Source of the DNA: Helicobacter felis ATCC 49179
GTDB taxonomy: Bacteria; Campylobacterota; Campylobacteria; Campylobacterales; Helicobacteraceae
Assembly: GCF_000200595.1 (NCBI RefSeq)
Contig: NC_014810.2
Coordinates: 1,250,311-1,314,310, forward strand
Direction of reading: 5' to 3'
Length of the DNA: 64,000 nucleotides
Below are positions 16,983 through 26,600 of the stretch, piece after piece; the stretch's first letter is position 1; each line of letters opens with the position of its first letter. The translations under genes and the position numbers were made by a program. The notes under the pieces were generated by a model, which saw only the letters and a program-made list of their open reading frames with translations, was not told the DNA's origin and did no database searches.

Positions 16983-18153
16983 AGGCATCTCCTTGATCAT
17001 CTTTTTTTAATCCGGCTAAAAGGGCGTGCATCGCTATGCCAATCCCAGCTGCACTTAGGGCAATGATTCCTACATTGTCTGCAACTCTATCTGCTCCTAC
17101 TCCTCCAAACGCGCTGGTAATGGGCACAATCAAGCGGTTAGAGATAGGTTCTTCAAAGGGACTCATGGTGTCCCAAAAATTGGGTTCAGAGCAACCAATA
17201 CAGCCATGCCCGGCTTGGATGGGCCAGCTGGTATGCGAGTTAAAGCGCAGAGTGGAGCAGTTATTAAAGGTATAGGGTCCCTTACAGCCCACTTTATACA
17301 AACAATACCCCTCCTTAGCGTTTTCATCGCCAAAATGTTGCACAAATTCGCCCGCGTCAAAATGTCCGCGTCTTTCGCATAAATCATGCACGCGCCGTCC
17401 ATAAGCCCATGTAGGACGATTGAAGGCATCCAAGCGAGGGAGCGCGTCAAACATCAAAAAGTAAATGATATTGCCCACGATGTTTTTTTCACTTGGGGGG
17501 CAACCGGGGACATTGATGATGGGTTGAGAAATGATTTTACTTAAGGCTTGCGCATTGGAGGGATTGGGATAAGCCGCTTGCACGCCCCCAAAGCTAGAAC
17601 AAGTCCCAATAGCAAAGATTGCCTTAGCGTGCTTGGCAGCGTGGATACACTCTTGAGCCCCCGTGCGCGCCAAAGCACCCATTGTTAAAAAATACTCTGT
17701 GCCCTGAGGAATACCCCCCTCCACCATAAGAATATAATTGCCCTTGTGCTTTTCAATGGCTTGTTCTAGGCTTAAGTCCGCTTGGTGGCCGCTAGCAACC
17801 ATAATGGTTTCATGGTATTCCAAGTTGATGTAATCGAAAATGATGCTATCAATGCTAGGGTCTTCGCTTCTAAGCAAACTCTCGCTACACCCCGTGCATT
17901 CAGCCATGTGCAACCAAATGACAGGGAGGCGGTTAGCCATCTCCACCGCCTTGGCTGTGAGCGGCGCAAAACTAGCTGGCAGGGCTAAAGTGGCTGTCAT
18001 CGCGCCCACCCACTTCATAAAATCGCGCCGCTCAAAACCGCCTTTCTCGATCTCCACATGGAGATTCTTATCAGCATTGTGGGCATTTAAAGATTCTAAT
18101 TTCTCTAGGCGTTCGGTCATACTCTTAAAAAGCGCGTCATAGGACTCTTGCAT
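16975..18153 (-). CDS. hydA: [NiFe] hydrogenase small subunit HydA
   Basis: 392 aa. The Tat signal RRDFMK (residues 42-47) is preceded by an unusually long n-region of about 40 residues and followed by a hydrophobic stretch. Fe-S ligands are visible: AECTGCSES (proximal), VPGCPPSE, CLYKVGCKGPYTFNNC and GHGCIGCSEPNFW (medial/distal). A C-terminal transmembrane helix (about 366-384) anchors the dimer to HydC. It transfers electrons from HydB to the cytochrome. It is the first gene of the operon; ATG 18153 is preceded by AGGGGAAC. It allows use of host or gut H2 as respiratory donor. Confidence 0.95.
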   Translation of the reverse strand: MQESYDALFKSMTERLEKLESLNAHNADKNLHVEIEKGGFERRDFMKWVGAMTATLALPASFAPLTAKAVEMANRLPVIWLHMAECTGCSESLLRSEDPSIDSIIFDYINLEYHETIMVASGHQADLSLEQAIEKHKGNYILMVEGGIPQGTEYFLTMGALARTGAQECIHAAKHAKAIFAIGTCSSFGGVQAAYPNPSNAQALSKIISQPIINVPGCPPSEKNIVGNIIYFLMFDALPRLDAFNRPTWAYGRRVHDLCERRGHFDAGEFVQHFGDENAKEGYCLYKVGCKGPYTFNNCSTLRFNSHTSWPIQAGHGCIGCSEPNFWDTMSPFEEPISNRLIVPITSAFGGVGADRVADNVGIIALSAAGIGIAMHALLAGLKKDDQGDAYV

Positions 18154-18184
18154 GAAGTTCCCCTAATCTCAAAATAAGACCTTA

Positions 18185-18190
18185 ATAATA
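18185..18190 (-). promoter_or_regulatory. Possible -10 element upstream of hydA
   Basis: TATTAT on the minus strand, about 32 nt before the hydA ATG, with no recognisable -35. The operon needs a promoter in 18154-18260, and this is the best AT-rich candidate. Confidence 0.3.
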
Positions 18191-18213
18191 CATCAAAGCA
18201 AATATCAGCGGGC

Positions 18214-18414
18214 TTAAGTTCCTTGTGTGAGCATAAAATGCTTAAGAACTAATTTTGTGCCCGACTTGGTATCAGTAACACTTTGCGTGTGTGCAAAGTT
18301 TTTCAATCCCTTTTTGACATTGCATCTTAGTTTTAAGTCTATGCGCTCAAGACTCCCCGCGCTGAATTTGGTTGCAACGAAAGATTTAAACTCCCCACTG
18401 AGTTGGCCGTGCAT
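18214..18414 (-). other. Possible remnant reading frame in the hydA - methyltransferase gap
   Basis: The 286-base gap 18154-18439 holds one 66-codon frame (starts MHGQLSGEFKS, ends FMLTQGT). It has no recognised family and no clear ribosome site, and an in-frame stop lies just upstream. It abuts a truncated methyltransferase on the same strand and could be the decayed end of a linked gene such as a restriction enzyme. It may equally be noise. Confidence 0.25.
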
Positions 18415-18439
18415 CCTTGGCGTGCCAAATTAGCCGAAC

Positions 18440-18846
18440 CTACACAAATAAACTAAGAAGTTGCTTTTTAACGATTTTTTGCGTGTCGATCTCTTTGATG
18501 TCTTCTGGAATCTCAAAAAAGGTCTTGAGCTTGTTCCAATCACTATCTCGTAGCGTTACGATTTCATTTAAGTAGAAACTTACAAAAGAATCACCCAGTT
18601 TAGACACAAAGTTTTCAAGTTTAAGTTTTTCTGTGGAGATTTGGCAATACTGCGCATCCTTTTCAAAGCCGATGAAATGCCTTTGTAGTCTTTTGGCAGC
18701 TAGGGCGGTGGTGCCCGTGCCCAAAAAGGGGTCAAGCACCACCTCGCCCTCTTCTGTACTCATTAAAAGCAGTCTTTCTAATAAATGCACAGGCAACTGA
18801 CATGGATGTTTATCGCACTTTTTAGCATGGCGGATAGAATTAAATA
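18440..18846 (-). pseudogene. 5'-truncated DNA methyltransferase remnant
   Basis: The recognisable part reads GQIFNSIRHAKKCDKHPCQL, then PVHLLERLL and the SAM-binding motif DPFLGTGTTALAAKRL, the C-terminal half of a beta-class amino-methyltransferase (catalytic motif first, SAM motif last). The N-terminal half with its catalytic [DS]PPY motif is missing. The frame continues to 18922, but that extension is the reverse strand of the next gene's promoter and start. The remnant therefore probably ends near 18846, where a divergent restriction-modification unit has been inserted. A C-terminal extension of about 70 residues is unassigned. Confidence 0.7.
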
Positions 18847-18847
18847 T

Positions 18848-18875
18848 TTGCCCTGCCACCCCAATCGTGTATAAT
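18848..18875 (+). promoter_or_regulatory. Promoter of the TSPPY methyltransferase gene
   Basis: TTGCCC (18848-18853), 16-bp spacer, TATAAT (18870-18875) with TGTG before it. Predicted start about 18882, 21 nt before ATG 18903. Confidence 0.6.
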
Positions 18876-18902
18876 GCCCCTAAATTGCAATCAAGGTTTT
18901 TT

Positions 18903-19703
18903 ATGGATAGTGGTTTTCTCAATCGGTTATATGCCAGCGATGCGGTGGCGTTTTTAAAAAGCCATGTGCCTAGTGGTGGCGTGGATATGGTTTTGACCTC
19001 TCCGCCCTATGATGATTTGCGTCACTACAATGGCTACACCTTTGAGTTTGAAAAAATGGCTTGTGAAATTTTTAGAGTCCTTAAAAAGGGTGGGGTGGCT
19101 GTGTGGGTGGTGGGCGATAAAATCAAAAATGGCAACAAGAGCCTCACCAGCTTTAGGCACGCCCTTTACTTCCAAGAAATCGGGTTTAATGTGCATGATG
19201 TGATGATTTATGCCAAGAAAAACACCCCCTTCATGCGATCCAACGCCTACACAAACAGCTACGAATACATGTTCGTTTTTTCTAAGGGCAAACCCAAGAC
19301 TTTTAACCCCCTTAAGGAGGCGACTGCAAGGCATGGGGTGGAAATGTTGGTGGCAAACAAAAAAGCCGATGGCAAAAACCATAAAGTCCCAAGAGAATTA
19401 AAAAAGGAAAAAACAAGAACGAATATTTGGTATTACGCTGTAGGGCTGGGCGGCACCACAAACGACAAAGAGGCGTTTAAACACCCCGCCACTTATCCCG
19501 AACAACTCGCCCAAGACCATATCCTGTCATGGAGCAATGAGGGGGACCTTGTGCTTGACCCGATGTGCGGGAGCGGCACGACTTGCAAAATGGCTTTTTT
19601 AAATCGAAGAAATTTTATCGGCATTGACATTAGCCAAGAATATATAGACTTGGCACAACAAAGGTTGGATAAATACATGGGGATTTTTAAACATGCGATG
19701 TAA
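18903..19703 (+). CDS. Type II DNA methyltransferase (TSPPY, probably N4-cytosine)
   Basis: 266 aa from ATG 18903 (MDSGFLNRLYA). A promoter lies 28 nt upstream, so the longer frame from 18867 is unlikely. Order of motifs: catalytic TSPPYDDLR near residue 37, FRVLKKGGVAVWVVGDK, then PATYPEQLAQDHI and the SAM-binding DPMCGSGTTCKMAF near residue 220, a beta-class permuted enzyme. TSPPY rather than DPPY favours N4-methylcytosine (family tendency, not proof). It overlaps the HNH gene by 11 bp and is probably its protecting methylase. Full length, no damage seen. Confidence 0.85.
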   Translation: MDSGFLNRLYASDAVAFLKSHVPSGGVDMVLTSPPYDDLRHYNGYTFEFEKMACEIFRVLKKGGVAVWVVGDKIKNGNKSLTSFRHALYFQEIGFNVHDVMIYAKKNTPFMRSNAYTNSYEYMFVFSKGKPKTFNPLKEATARHGVEMLVANKKADGKNHKVPRELKKEKTRTNIWYYAVGLGGTTNDKEAFKHPATYPEQLAQDHILSWSNEGDLVLDPMCGSGTTCKMAFLNRRNFIGIDISQEYIDLAQQRLDKYMGIFKHAM

Positions 19704-20280
19704 TGATTTTGTGATCGCCACAAAACCCCTAAGCCATGTGTTAAAAAATTCAGTGGGGGTGGTTAGAGCCCTTAATGGAAAATACGCTTTAGTGTGGTTT
19801 ATCGGTGTCAATGAAATGCTACGCGTCGCCTTTGAAGACTTAGAAACTATCGACATTTGGAAAACAGGCAAGGGGTTTGGCGTTAAAATCTGCAACATTT
19901 GCCATGTTTTAAAAAGCACAGAGGATTTTGAAATCAACCAAACAGACGCGAAGGGCAATAAAACAACAAGACCGAGTTGTAGAGAGTGCCGTAAAAACAT
20001 TGATGGTATAAAACTCTTGCCTGCAGAAAAAGCCAAAATGGACGCAAAAGCCCCATCTAAAGGAAGCATTTTTGTCTGCCCCATTTGCGAGAAAAGAAGC
20101 ATTGTGGGCGTTACAGCTCAATTAGTAAGAGACCACGACCACAAAACCGGCAAGGGTAGGGAGTGGATATGCGATAGTTGCAACACGGGGCTAGGTAGAT
20201 TTAAAGACAACCCCAAATTTTTAGAGAAGGTGATCGAATATCTTAAAAAACACGAAAACGACGAAGCCAAAGAATTCTAA
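19693..20280 (+). CDS. HNH (endonuclease VII-like) restriction endonuclease, putative
   Basis: 195 aa. First zinc-type knuckle CNICHVLKSTEDF...CRECRK (residues about 67-100). The second half has CPIC, then DHDHKTGKGREWICDSCN and GLGRFKDNP, the typical ββα-metal pattern of the recombination endonuclease VII / HNH family, with the HD/H residues and four Cys visible. Its start overlaps the end of the methyltransferase by 11 bp, the usual arrangement of a type II restriction-modification pair. Small HNH restriction enzymes of this type are known in Helicobacter; the recognition site cannot be read from the sequence. It could alternatively be a phage-derived nuclease. Confidence 0.75.
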   Translation: MRCNDFVIATKPLSHVLKNSVGVVRALNGKYALVWFIGVNEMLRVAFEDLETIDIWKTGKGFGVKICNICHVLKSTEDFEINQTDAKGNKTTRPSCRECRKNIDGIKLLPAEKAKMDAKAPSKGSIFVCPICEKRSIVGVTAQLVRDHDHKTGKGREWICDSCNTGLGRFKDNPKFLEKVIEYLKKHENDEAKEF

Positions 20281-20349
20281 ACTCTTTTAGTATAAAATTT
20301 TGTCCTTACATCCCAATATCTGCTTTTTAATCTAAACTTTGTTTTGAGT

Positions 20350-20364
20350 CTAAGCCACGCTTAG
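20350..20364. terminator. Small inverted repeat at the carB end
   Basis: CTAAGC CAC GCTTAG, a perfect 6-bp stem that overlaps the carB stop and lies between convergent genes. No T run follows on either strand, so a terminator role is weakly supported. Confidence 0.3.
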
Positions 20365-23300
20365 CCTCCCTGTAATTCCTGCAAACTCATCGAGGGATTG
20401 TGGCTAAATTTAGAATATTCTAACAAACTTAAAAGCACCTTTTCGACCGCTTTAAGAGTGGTGAAGTAGGAGATTTTATTTTTCAACACTTGCATGCGGA
20501 TAATTTTAGAATCCTCATTGAGTCGATCGCTGGTGTTAATCGCCATGTCTATCTGCTGATTTAGCATGAAATCTGAAATATTAGGCCGTCCCTCAGAGAT
20601 TTTAAGCACCTGCACGCTCTCTAAGCCTTCAGCTTGCAGGGCTTTATGCGTGCCGGTAGTAGCATACAGCTTAAAACCCAAACTCACAAAAGCGCGCATT
20701 AAGGGCATTGCCCTTTGTTTGTCGCCATCCTTCAAGGACACAAAGAGATTGCCTGAGAGCTTAATAGGGTTATTACAAGCCAGTTGGGATTTATAAAAGG
20801 CTTCAGCCAAAGTGCGCCCTACACCAGCCACCTCGCCCGTGCTCTTCATCTCAGGTCCTAGCACTAAATCCGCTCCATAAAGTTTATTAAAAGGAAATAC
20901 ACTCTCTTTGACAAAGACATAATTCAAGGGCTTAGGCACAAATACCCCCGCGCCCTTAGATTCTAAGCCCCGTGTGTCTAGCTTCTGTCCCACCACCACA
21001 CTAATGGCCATTGCCGCAAGGTCTAATCCCAAAGCCTTAGAGACAAAGGGGATAGTGCGCGAGCAACGCGGGTTGATCTCTAGCACGAATAACTGGTTAT
21101 TTTTATAGGCAAATTGGATATTCACCAGCCCCAAAACCTGCAAGCCCAAAGCGATTTTTTGAGTCTGACTATAGACTTCTTCTAACACTTGAGGATTTAG
21201 GCTTGGGGGGATAAAACAAGTACTATCCCCGGAGTGAATCCCAGCAGGCTCGATATGTTCTAACACACTACACACAAACACACTTTTTAAATCACAAATG
21301 GCATCTACATCTAGCTCTAGCGCGTCCTCTAGGAAGTTATCCATTAAAAGACTGGTTTCAAAATTATAACTTTCTATGTAGTCTAGGCATTCTTGCTTAC
21401 TGCGTAAAATACGCATTTTAGCCCCTCCTAGCACAAAACTGGGGCGCAGGATAAGGGGCAATTCTAGATTTTCTAAGCATTCTAAAGCCTGTTCTTTAGA
21501 GTTAGCGCATAACCCTTTGGGGTAGGCGATATTGAGGCTATCTAAGAGTTTGTGGCATAAATCCCGCTCTTCGGCGATCTCAATGTTTTTAAAGGCTGTG
21601 CCTAGCAAGGGGATATTTAGGGCTTCTAAGTCTTTGGCGATTTTAAGCGGGGTTTGCCCCCCAAAGCCCACCACCACGCCTAATAAATGATCTCTTTCGC
21701 GCGCCACAATCTCTAAGACATGTTCTAAAGTAATGGGTTCAAAGTAAAGCGTGTCGCTGGTGTCGTGGTCGGTGCTGATGGTTTCGGGATTATTGTTAAT
21801 AATAATAGGGCTTAAGCCCATTTTTTTAAGTGCGAGGCTGGCGTGAGTTAGGGCATAGTCAAACTCCATCCCCACCCCGATTTTATTGGCACTTGATCCG
21901 ATGAGTATGACCTTTTGGCGTGTGGATTTAGGAGGGGCTTTGTGGCTGGGAAAAAAAGGGGCGTAGGTGCTATATAGGTAGGGCGTGGGGCTTTTAAACT
22001 CATTGGCGCTCAAATCCACTTGATACATCTTAGGGTGCAAGTCTAAAGCCTCTCTGGCTTGGCGCACCTCTAGCTCACTCACGCCTAAAAAGCTAGCGAT
22101 CAGTGCATCGCTTAGACCCATGCTTTTAAGTTTAAATAAGGCTTGTTTGTCGCTAAGCAGGGCTTGTTTGTTAGCTTCTCTTAATTCTAAAAGGGCTTGC
22201 ACGATTTCTTTGATCTCGTTTAAAAAGTAGGGGTCAATGTAGCATAGATCATGCACCTCATTAACACTTAAGCCATCGCTAAAGGCATGCATAGCATACA
22301 AAAGGCGTTTAGGATTGGGGCGGCGCAACTCTTTTTTAAGAAACTCCAAATCTAGGGGTTGTTCTAAAAAGGCGCGCAGATTTTTTAAGAGATAATCACT
22401 CTCTAAGGCTTTCATTAAGCTCTCTTTAAAGCTCCCCCCAATGCCCATCACCTCGCCTATGCTCTTCATAGAAGTCCCTAAAGTTGTATCCACTTGGGGG
22501 AATTTCTCAAAGTCAAAATGCGGAATCTTGGTGATGATGTAATCGAGCGTGGGCTCAAAGCAGGTCGTGCTCTGGGTGATGTCATTTTGTATCTCTTCTA
22601 GCGTGTGCCCTAGAGCTAAAAGCGTGGCGACTTTGGCGATAGGAAACAAGGTTGCCTTGCTAGCAAGCGCGGAGCTTCTACTAACTCTAGGGTTCATTTC
22701 AATGACTAACAAACGCCGATCTTTGATCGCAAACTGCACATTCGCCCCCCCCGTATCCACGCCCACCGCGCGCAACACCGCAAAGCTGGCATCGCGCATG
22801 CGTTGGTATTCTTTATCTGTCAAAGTCAAGGCGGGGGCAATGGTGATACTATCGCCCGTGTGGATTCCCATCGGATCGACATTTTCAATACAGCACACAA
22901 TCACGCAATTATCCTTGCAATCGCGCACCACCTCCATTTCAAACTCTTTACAGCCTAATAAACTCTCCTCAATCAAAATCTCGCTAATGGGCGAGGCTTC
23001 TAGGGCGAATTTGGCTAAGTCCCTAAACTCCTCAATATTAAAGGCGACAGAACTCCCCTCCCCGCCCAAAGTAAAGCTTGAGCGGATAATACAAGGAAAA
23101 CCCACCTCCTTGACCACGCCTAAAGCCTCCTCCTCGCTGTAGGCATACCCCCCTTTGGGTAAGTCCAACCCGATATTTAGCATGCACTCTTTAAACGCCC
23201 GCCGATCTTCTGCCTTTAAAATGCTCTCAATCTTAGCCCCTAAGAGTTTGACATGTTTTAAAGCGCCCTCAAAATGCCCCTGCTGGTGCAACTCCACCAT

Positions 23301-23585
23301 GATATTAAGCGCAGTCTGCCCCCCCATTGTGGGCAAGATCGCCTCTATGCCCTCCTGCTCGACAATTTTAAGCACATTTTGCGTGTTAATGGGCTCAATA
23401 TAGGTTTTATAGGCTAGGGCTTTATCCGTGTTGATGGTGATGGGGTTAGAATTAAGTAGCACCACCTCATAGCCCAAATTTTTAAGCGTTTTAAGGGCGA
23501 TGCTAGAGGAGTAGTCAAACTCGCACGCCTGCCCTATAACAATGGGACCCGATCCAATGAGTAAAATTTTCTTAAAGTTTTGCAT
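20361..23585 (-). CDS. carB: Carbamoyl-phosphate synthase large subunit
   Basis: 1074 aa. Makes carbamoyl phosphate from bicarbonate, ammonia (delivered by CarA) and two ATP, for arginine and pyrimidine synthesis. Two homologous synthetase halves are visible: GSGPIVIGQACEFDYS near the start and GSSANKIGVGMEFDYA near residue 560, each followed by an ATP-grasp domain (EMNPRVSRSSAL and EINPRCSRTIPF). The C-terminal MGS-like regulatory domain contains YATTGTHKAL. Start ATG 23585 (MQNFKKILL) is preferred; a longer frame from 23633 crosses a TATAAT box 6 nt before this ATG. No ribosome site is visible, so the mRNA may be leaderless. No carA in the window. Confidence 0.95.
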   Translation of the reverse strand: MQNFKKILLIGSGPIVIGQACEFDYSSSIALKTLKNLGYEVVLLNSNPITINTDKALAYKTYIEPINTQNVLKIVEQEGIEAILPTMGGQTALNIMVELHQQGHFEGALKHVKLLGAKIESILKAEDRRAFKECMLNIGLDLPKGGYAYSEEEALGVVKEVGFPCIIRSSFTLGGEGSSVAFNIEEFRDLAKFALEASPISEILIEESLLGCKEFEMEVVRDCKDNCVIVCCIENVDPMGIHTGDSITIAPALTLTDKEYQRMRDASFAVLRAVGVDTGGANVQFAIKDRRLLVIEMNPRVSRSSALASKATLFPIAKVATLLALGHTLEEIQNDITQSTTCFEPTLDYIITKIPHFDFEKFPQVDTTLGTSMKSIGEVMGIGGSFKESLMKALESDYLLKNLRAFLEQPLDLEFLKKELRRPNPKRLLYAMHAFSDGLSVNEVHDLCYIDPYFLNEIKEIVQALLELREANKQALLSDKQALFKLKSMGLSDALIASFLGVSELEVRQAREALDLHPKMYQVDLSANEFKSPTPYLYSTYAPFFPSHKAPPKSTRQKVILIGSSANKIGVGMEFDYALTHASLALKKMGLSPIIINNNPETISTDHDTSDTLYFEPITLEHVLEIVARERDHLLGVVVGFGGQTPLKIAKDLEALNIPLLGTAFKNIEIAEERDLCHKLLDSLNIAYPKGLCANSKEQALECLENLELPLILRPSFVLGGAKMRILRSKQECLDYIESYNFETSLLMDNFLEDALELDVDAICDLKSVFVCSVLEHIEPAGIHSGDSTCFIPPSLNPQVLEEVYSQTQKIALGLQVLGLVNIQFAYKNNQLFVLEINPRCSRTIPFVSKALGLDLAAMAISVVVGQKLDTRGLESKGAGVFVPKPLNYVFVKESVFPFNKLYGADLVLGPEMKSTGEVAGVGRTLAEAFYKSQLACNNPIKLSGNLFVSLKDGDKQRAMPLMRAFVSLGFKLYATTGTHKALQAEGLESVQVLKISEGRPNISDFMLNQQIDMAINTSDRLNEDSKIIRMQVLKNKISYFTTLKAVEKVLLSLLEYSKFSHNPSMSLQELQGG

Positions 23586-23591
23586 AGGGGG

Positions 23592-23597
23592 ATTATA
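23592..23597 (-). promoter_or_regulatory. -10 box of carB, leaderless arrangement
   Basis: TATAAT on the minus strand with 6 nt (cccccT) between it and ATG 23585, so transcription should start at or next to the A of ATG. No Shine-Dalgarno sequence is present. Confidence 0.6.
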
Positions 23598-23635
23598 GCA
23601 GAAGTTGGGGGTTGCTTGGGTTTTTGTGGGCATGG

Positions 23636-26600
23636 TTACATGTCTGGGTTCAGATATTTTTTTAAAGTGGCTTCCTGCTGTCCCTTTAAAGACTTCATAG
23701 CGTTTTCTAGGGCGGTGCGCTCTTGCTCGATCTTGGCAATCACGTCCACGATTTGCTCTTGCTCCTGCAAGGGTGGGAGGGGGATTTTTACCTCATCATT
23801 TAAAGTCTGAGAATTTAAACTTTTGCCAAAAGCATTATTTCCCTTTAAATCTAAATTGATTGCCCCGCCTTTAAACAATGCGAATAAAAAGCGGTCTAAA
23901 ACTTGGTTATCTTTGGGAATTAAGCCCGCTATGGCTTCATTAGTGTATAAGTCCTTACCTGCTAGAGCGACTTTGCCAATGCTGAGTTTAAAGCTTAAAA
24001 GCGTTGTGCCTTTTGGGATTAACTTGACATTAGAAACCTTGATTGCCTCGTCTGTAATTTTCTCTTTTGTGTTGGTGATGACTTGCCCGTCCATTTCAGC
24101 AATGGATACCCATAAATGCGTGCCCTTAAAATATTCGGGTTTTTTCCTTGAGGGCGTGCCTCCGATGAGAATTTGACACACCGCTCCTAACTTCACCAAA
24201 TCCCACCCGCTGGCGGGGGGTGTGGGTAGATTGTCTAAAAGCGTGGCTAGGGTGGGTTTTAGCCCTGCTTTTTCTAGGGCGTGGGTTAGAAGGGCAAGAT
24301 AGGACTCTTTGAGGGCTTTGGCGCGCTCTAGTTTTTCTAAGATTACTTTAGGTTTTTGCGATCTCTCTCTCTCTCTCTCTCTGCTTAGCCTAAGAAACTC
24401 CTTTAAGATTTCTTGTTCTTTGCCCTCAAGGCTAGCGATCTCATCATCGAGCCGGGCGATTTCTTGCTCGATTTGGGTCAATACGCTCATAATTTGCTCT
24501 TGTGCCTCTAGGGGTGGGAGGGGGATTTGTATTTGTTTTAAAACTTCAATATTTGCCACATTTTTTAAGGCAACACCATGTGCTCTTTCATTAAAAGGGT
24601 TATTGAGATTATCTAGGATTATTTTTAGTGTCTTGCTATTTGTCCTGCCATTTTTTAGTCTTAGTCTCAAGAGAGCTTGATTGATAATACCTTGCTTTGC
24701 GTTGCTTGGCACTATGGCAATTTTCCCGATTGTTCCAGAGCAACTGACTATTAAATCATTGGGTATAACCTCAAAACTTTTCATAGAATCAAATTTTTCT
24801 TGTGTGATAAAGTAATTCCCTATTTCAAAGTCATTTTTTATAGCATGTTGTTGCTCATAGACTTTATATCCATTTTTGACAAAAATTTCCTTTTTTAAAC
24901 TTCCGCCAAATGGTCCCCTCCTAAAATCACATATATCTCCCAATTTTGCCATCTCCCACCCATCAGCTGGTGGGTTAGGCAAATCTTGGACTAAGTTTTT
25001 CAACGCCTCTAACTTGGGGTCTGTGGGCTCTAACTCTAGCTTTAGGGTAGCTAGGGTTTTTAGGATTTGCTCGATTGGAGGGGTTTTGGGGTCTTTAGCC
25101 ACACCACAAACCCCTAAAACTGCTAAAATCAAGTTTTGATAGCTCTGTATGCCCTCTTGCAACTCTTGGGTGCGTTTTTCCACCTTAGCGCATTCTGTAA
25201 TGATTTGCTCTTGCACTTGCAGGGGCGGTTTTGGGATACGCATATTTTGCAAAATGCCTAGATTAATGTTTTTCTGTGAAGTGGTGATGACCTCATCTAA
25301 AAGCTGAAACTTGTAGTAACCGATAACATACATGAGGTATCTAGCTCTAAAATCTTGGTTAGGGATAATCGAAACTATCGCTTGGTTAGTCGTCATCTCC
25401 CCCTCTAAAATCCCCACTCTGCCGATGGTCGCATAGATAGAAACCACCACGGCCCCTTTTGGGACAAGCTTGACATTAGAGGCTTGTAGCCCCGCCTCTG
25501 TAATCCTTTCTTTGGTGTCTGTAATGCTTTGGTATTCGGCGTAATCGCCTATGGTGAGCCATTTGATTGTGCCGTTCCAATATTGGGGGTTTTTCCTTGA
25601 AGGTGTACCTCCCATTAAAAACTTGCCACAAGTTTCTAATTTCACAATGGGGTAAGTAGAAGTTATTTGTTGGCGGGCTTTTTGGGGATTTAAACTAATC
25701 GCTTTGTCTAAGACGCTTTTAGAAAAATCTATCAACCCACTTAGTGGCGTGCTAAAAAGCTGATACCCATTAGGGTCTTGGTCGGTATAGCGCAACAAAT
25801 TAGGGCGGGGGGTGTTTGCTAGAATAGAACCCATAAAGCTTTTGAGTGCATAGGCTAATTTGCTGGGGTCATCTGGGTTACTGGGGTTATAAAGGGGGGT
25901 TTGGATGTGTTTAGCCGATTGGATGTTGCTTAGTGCCTGATTGTCGGGGTCCTCTGTTTGGGTGCTGGTGTATTTAATGCCCTCATCGCCCTTGCGTTTG
26001 CTCCAATCATAGCCCAAAAACTCTACAATTTTAGCCTTGTTGCTGGCATTGCCCTTTTTCTCAGGGGGGCTTTTTAAGATCAACACCTCCTCCTCTTGCA
26101 CGCTGGCAAATAAAAGCATTTTTTCTAGCTCTAGGGCGTGGATTTGCGCTAAAACCTGTTCTCTTTGCCACGCTTTTAGGCTTTCTTGATAAGTCTCACT
26201 TTTTAAATAACGCTCTAACTCTGCTTTATACGCCCGCTTGTCTTGTGGGCTAGAGGCTTCAAACCACGCATTTTGTTGGCTTTTGGTGGGGATGGCTTTT
26301 TTAAACACCTTGGGTTCTTTGGCGTTGAAATCATCAAAATACTCTTTAAAACTTTTCTCTAATGCTAGACTTAGACTCTGCTCTTTTAAAAAGACTTTAA
26401 AATCCTCTTGGGGGTAGCCCCTAAAGGCGCAATAAGCGTTTAAAAGGGCGTTTTGGGCGAAGTCTTTCTTCAAATCTGCGTTCTCAAAGCCCACTTCTTG
26501 CAACGCCTCGATGAGGTCTGCACTGTACTTTTTGAGCTTTTGGGCGCATAAAATGATGGTCTGCGTGCCGGTGCTCCCAAAGGTGCGCGAGTTGAGCTCC

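Noticed and set aside
18154-18260. NikR-type operator upstream of hydA
   Set aside because: TATTA is present but no properly spaced partner half-site was found at the expected distance.
18867-18902. Upstream start for the TSPPY methyltransferase
   Set aside because: It lies within the TATAAT promoter region; ATG 18903 is downstream of the predicted transcription start.
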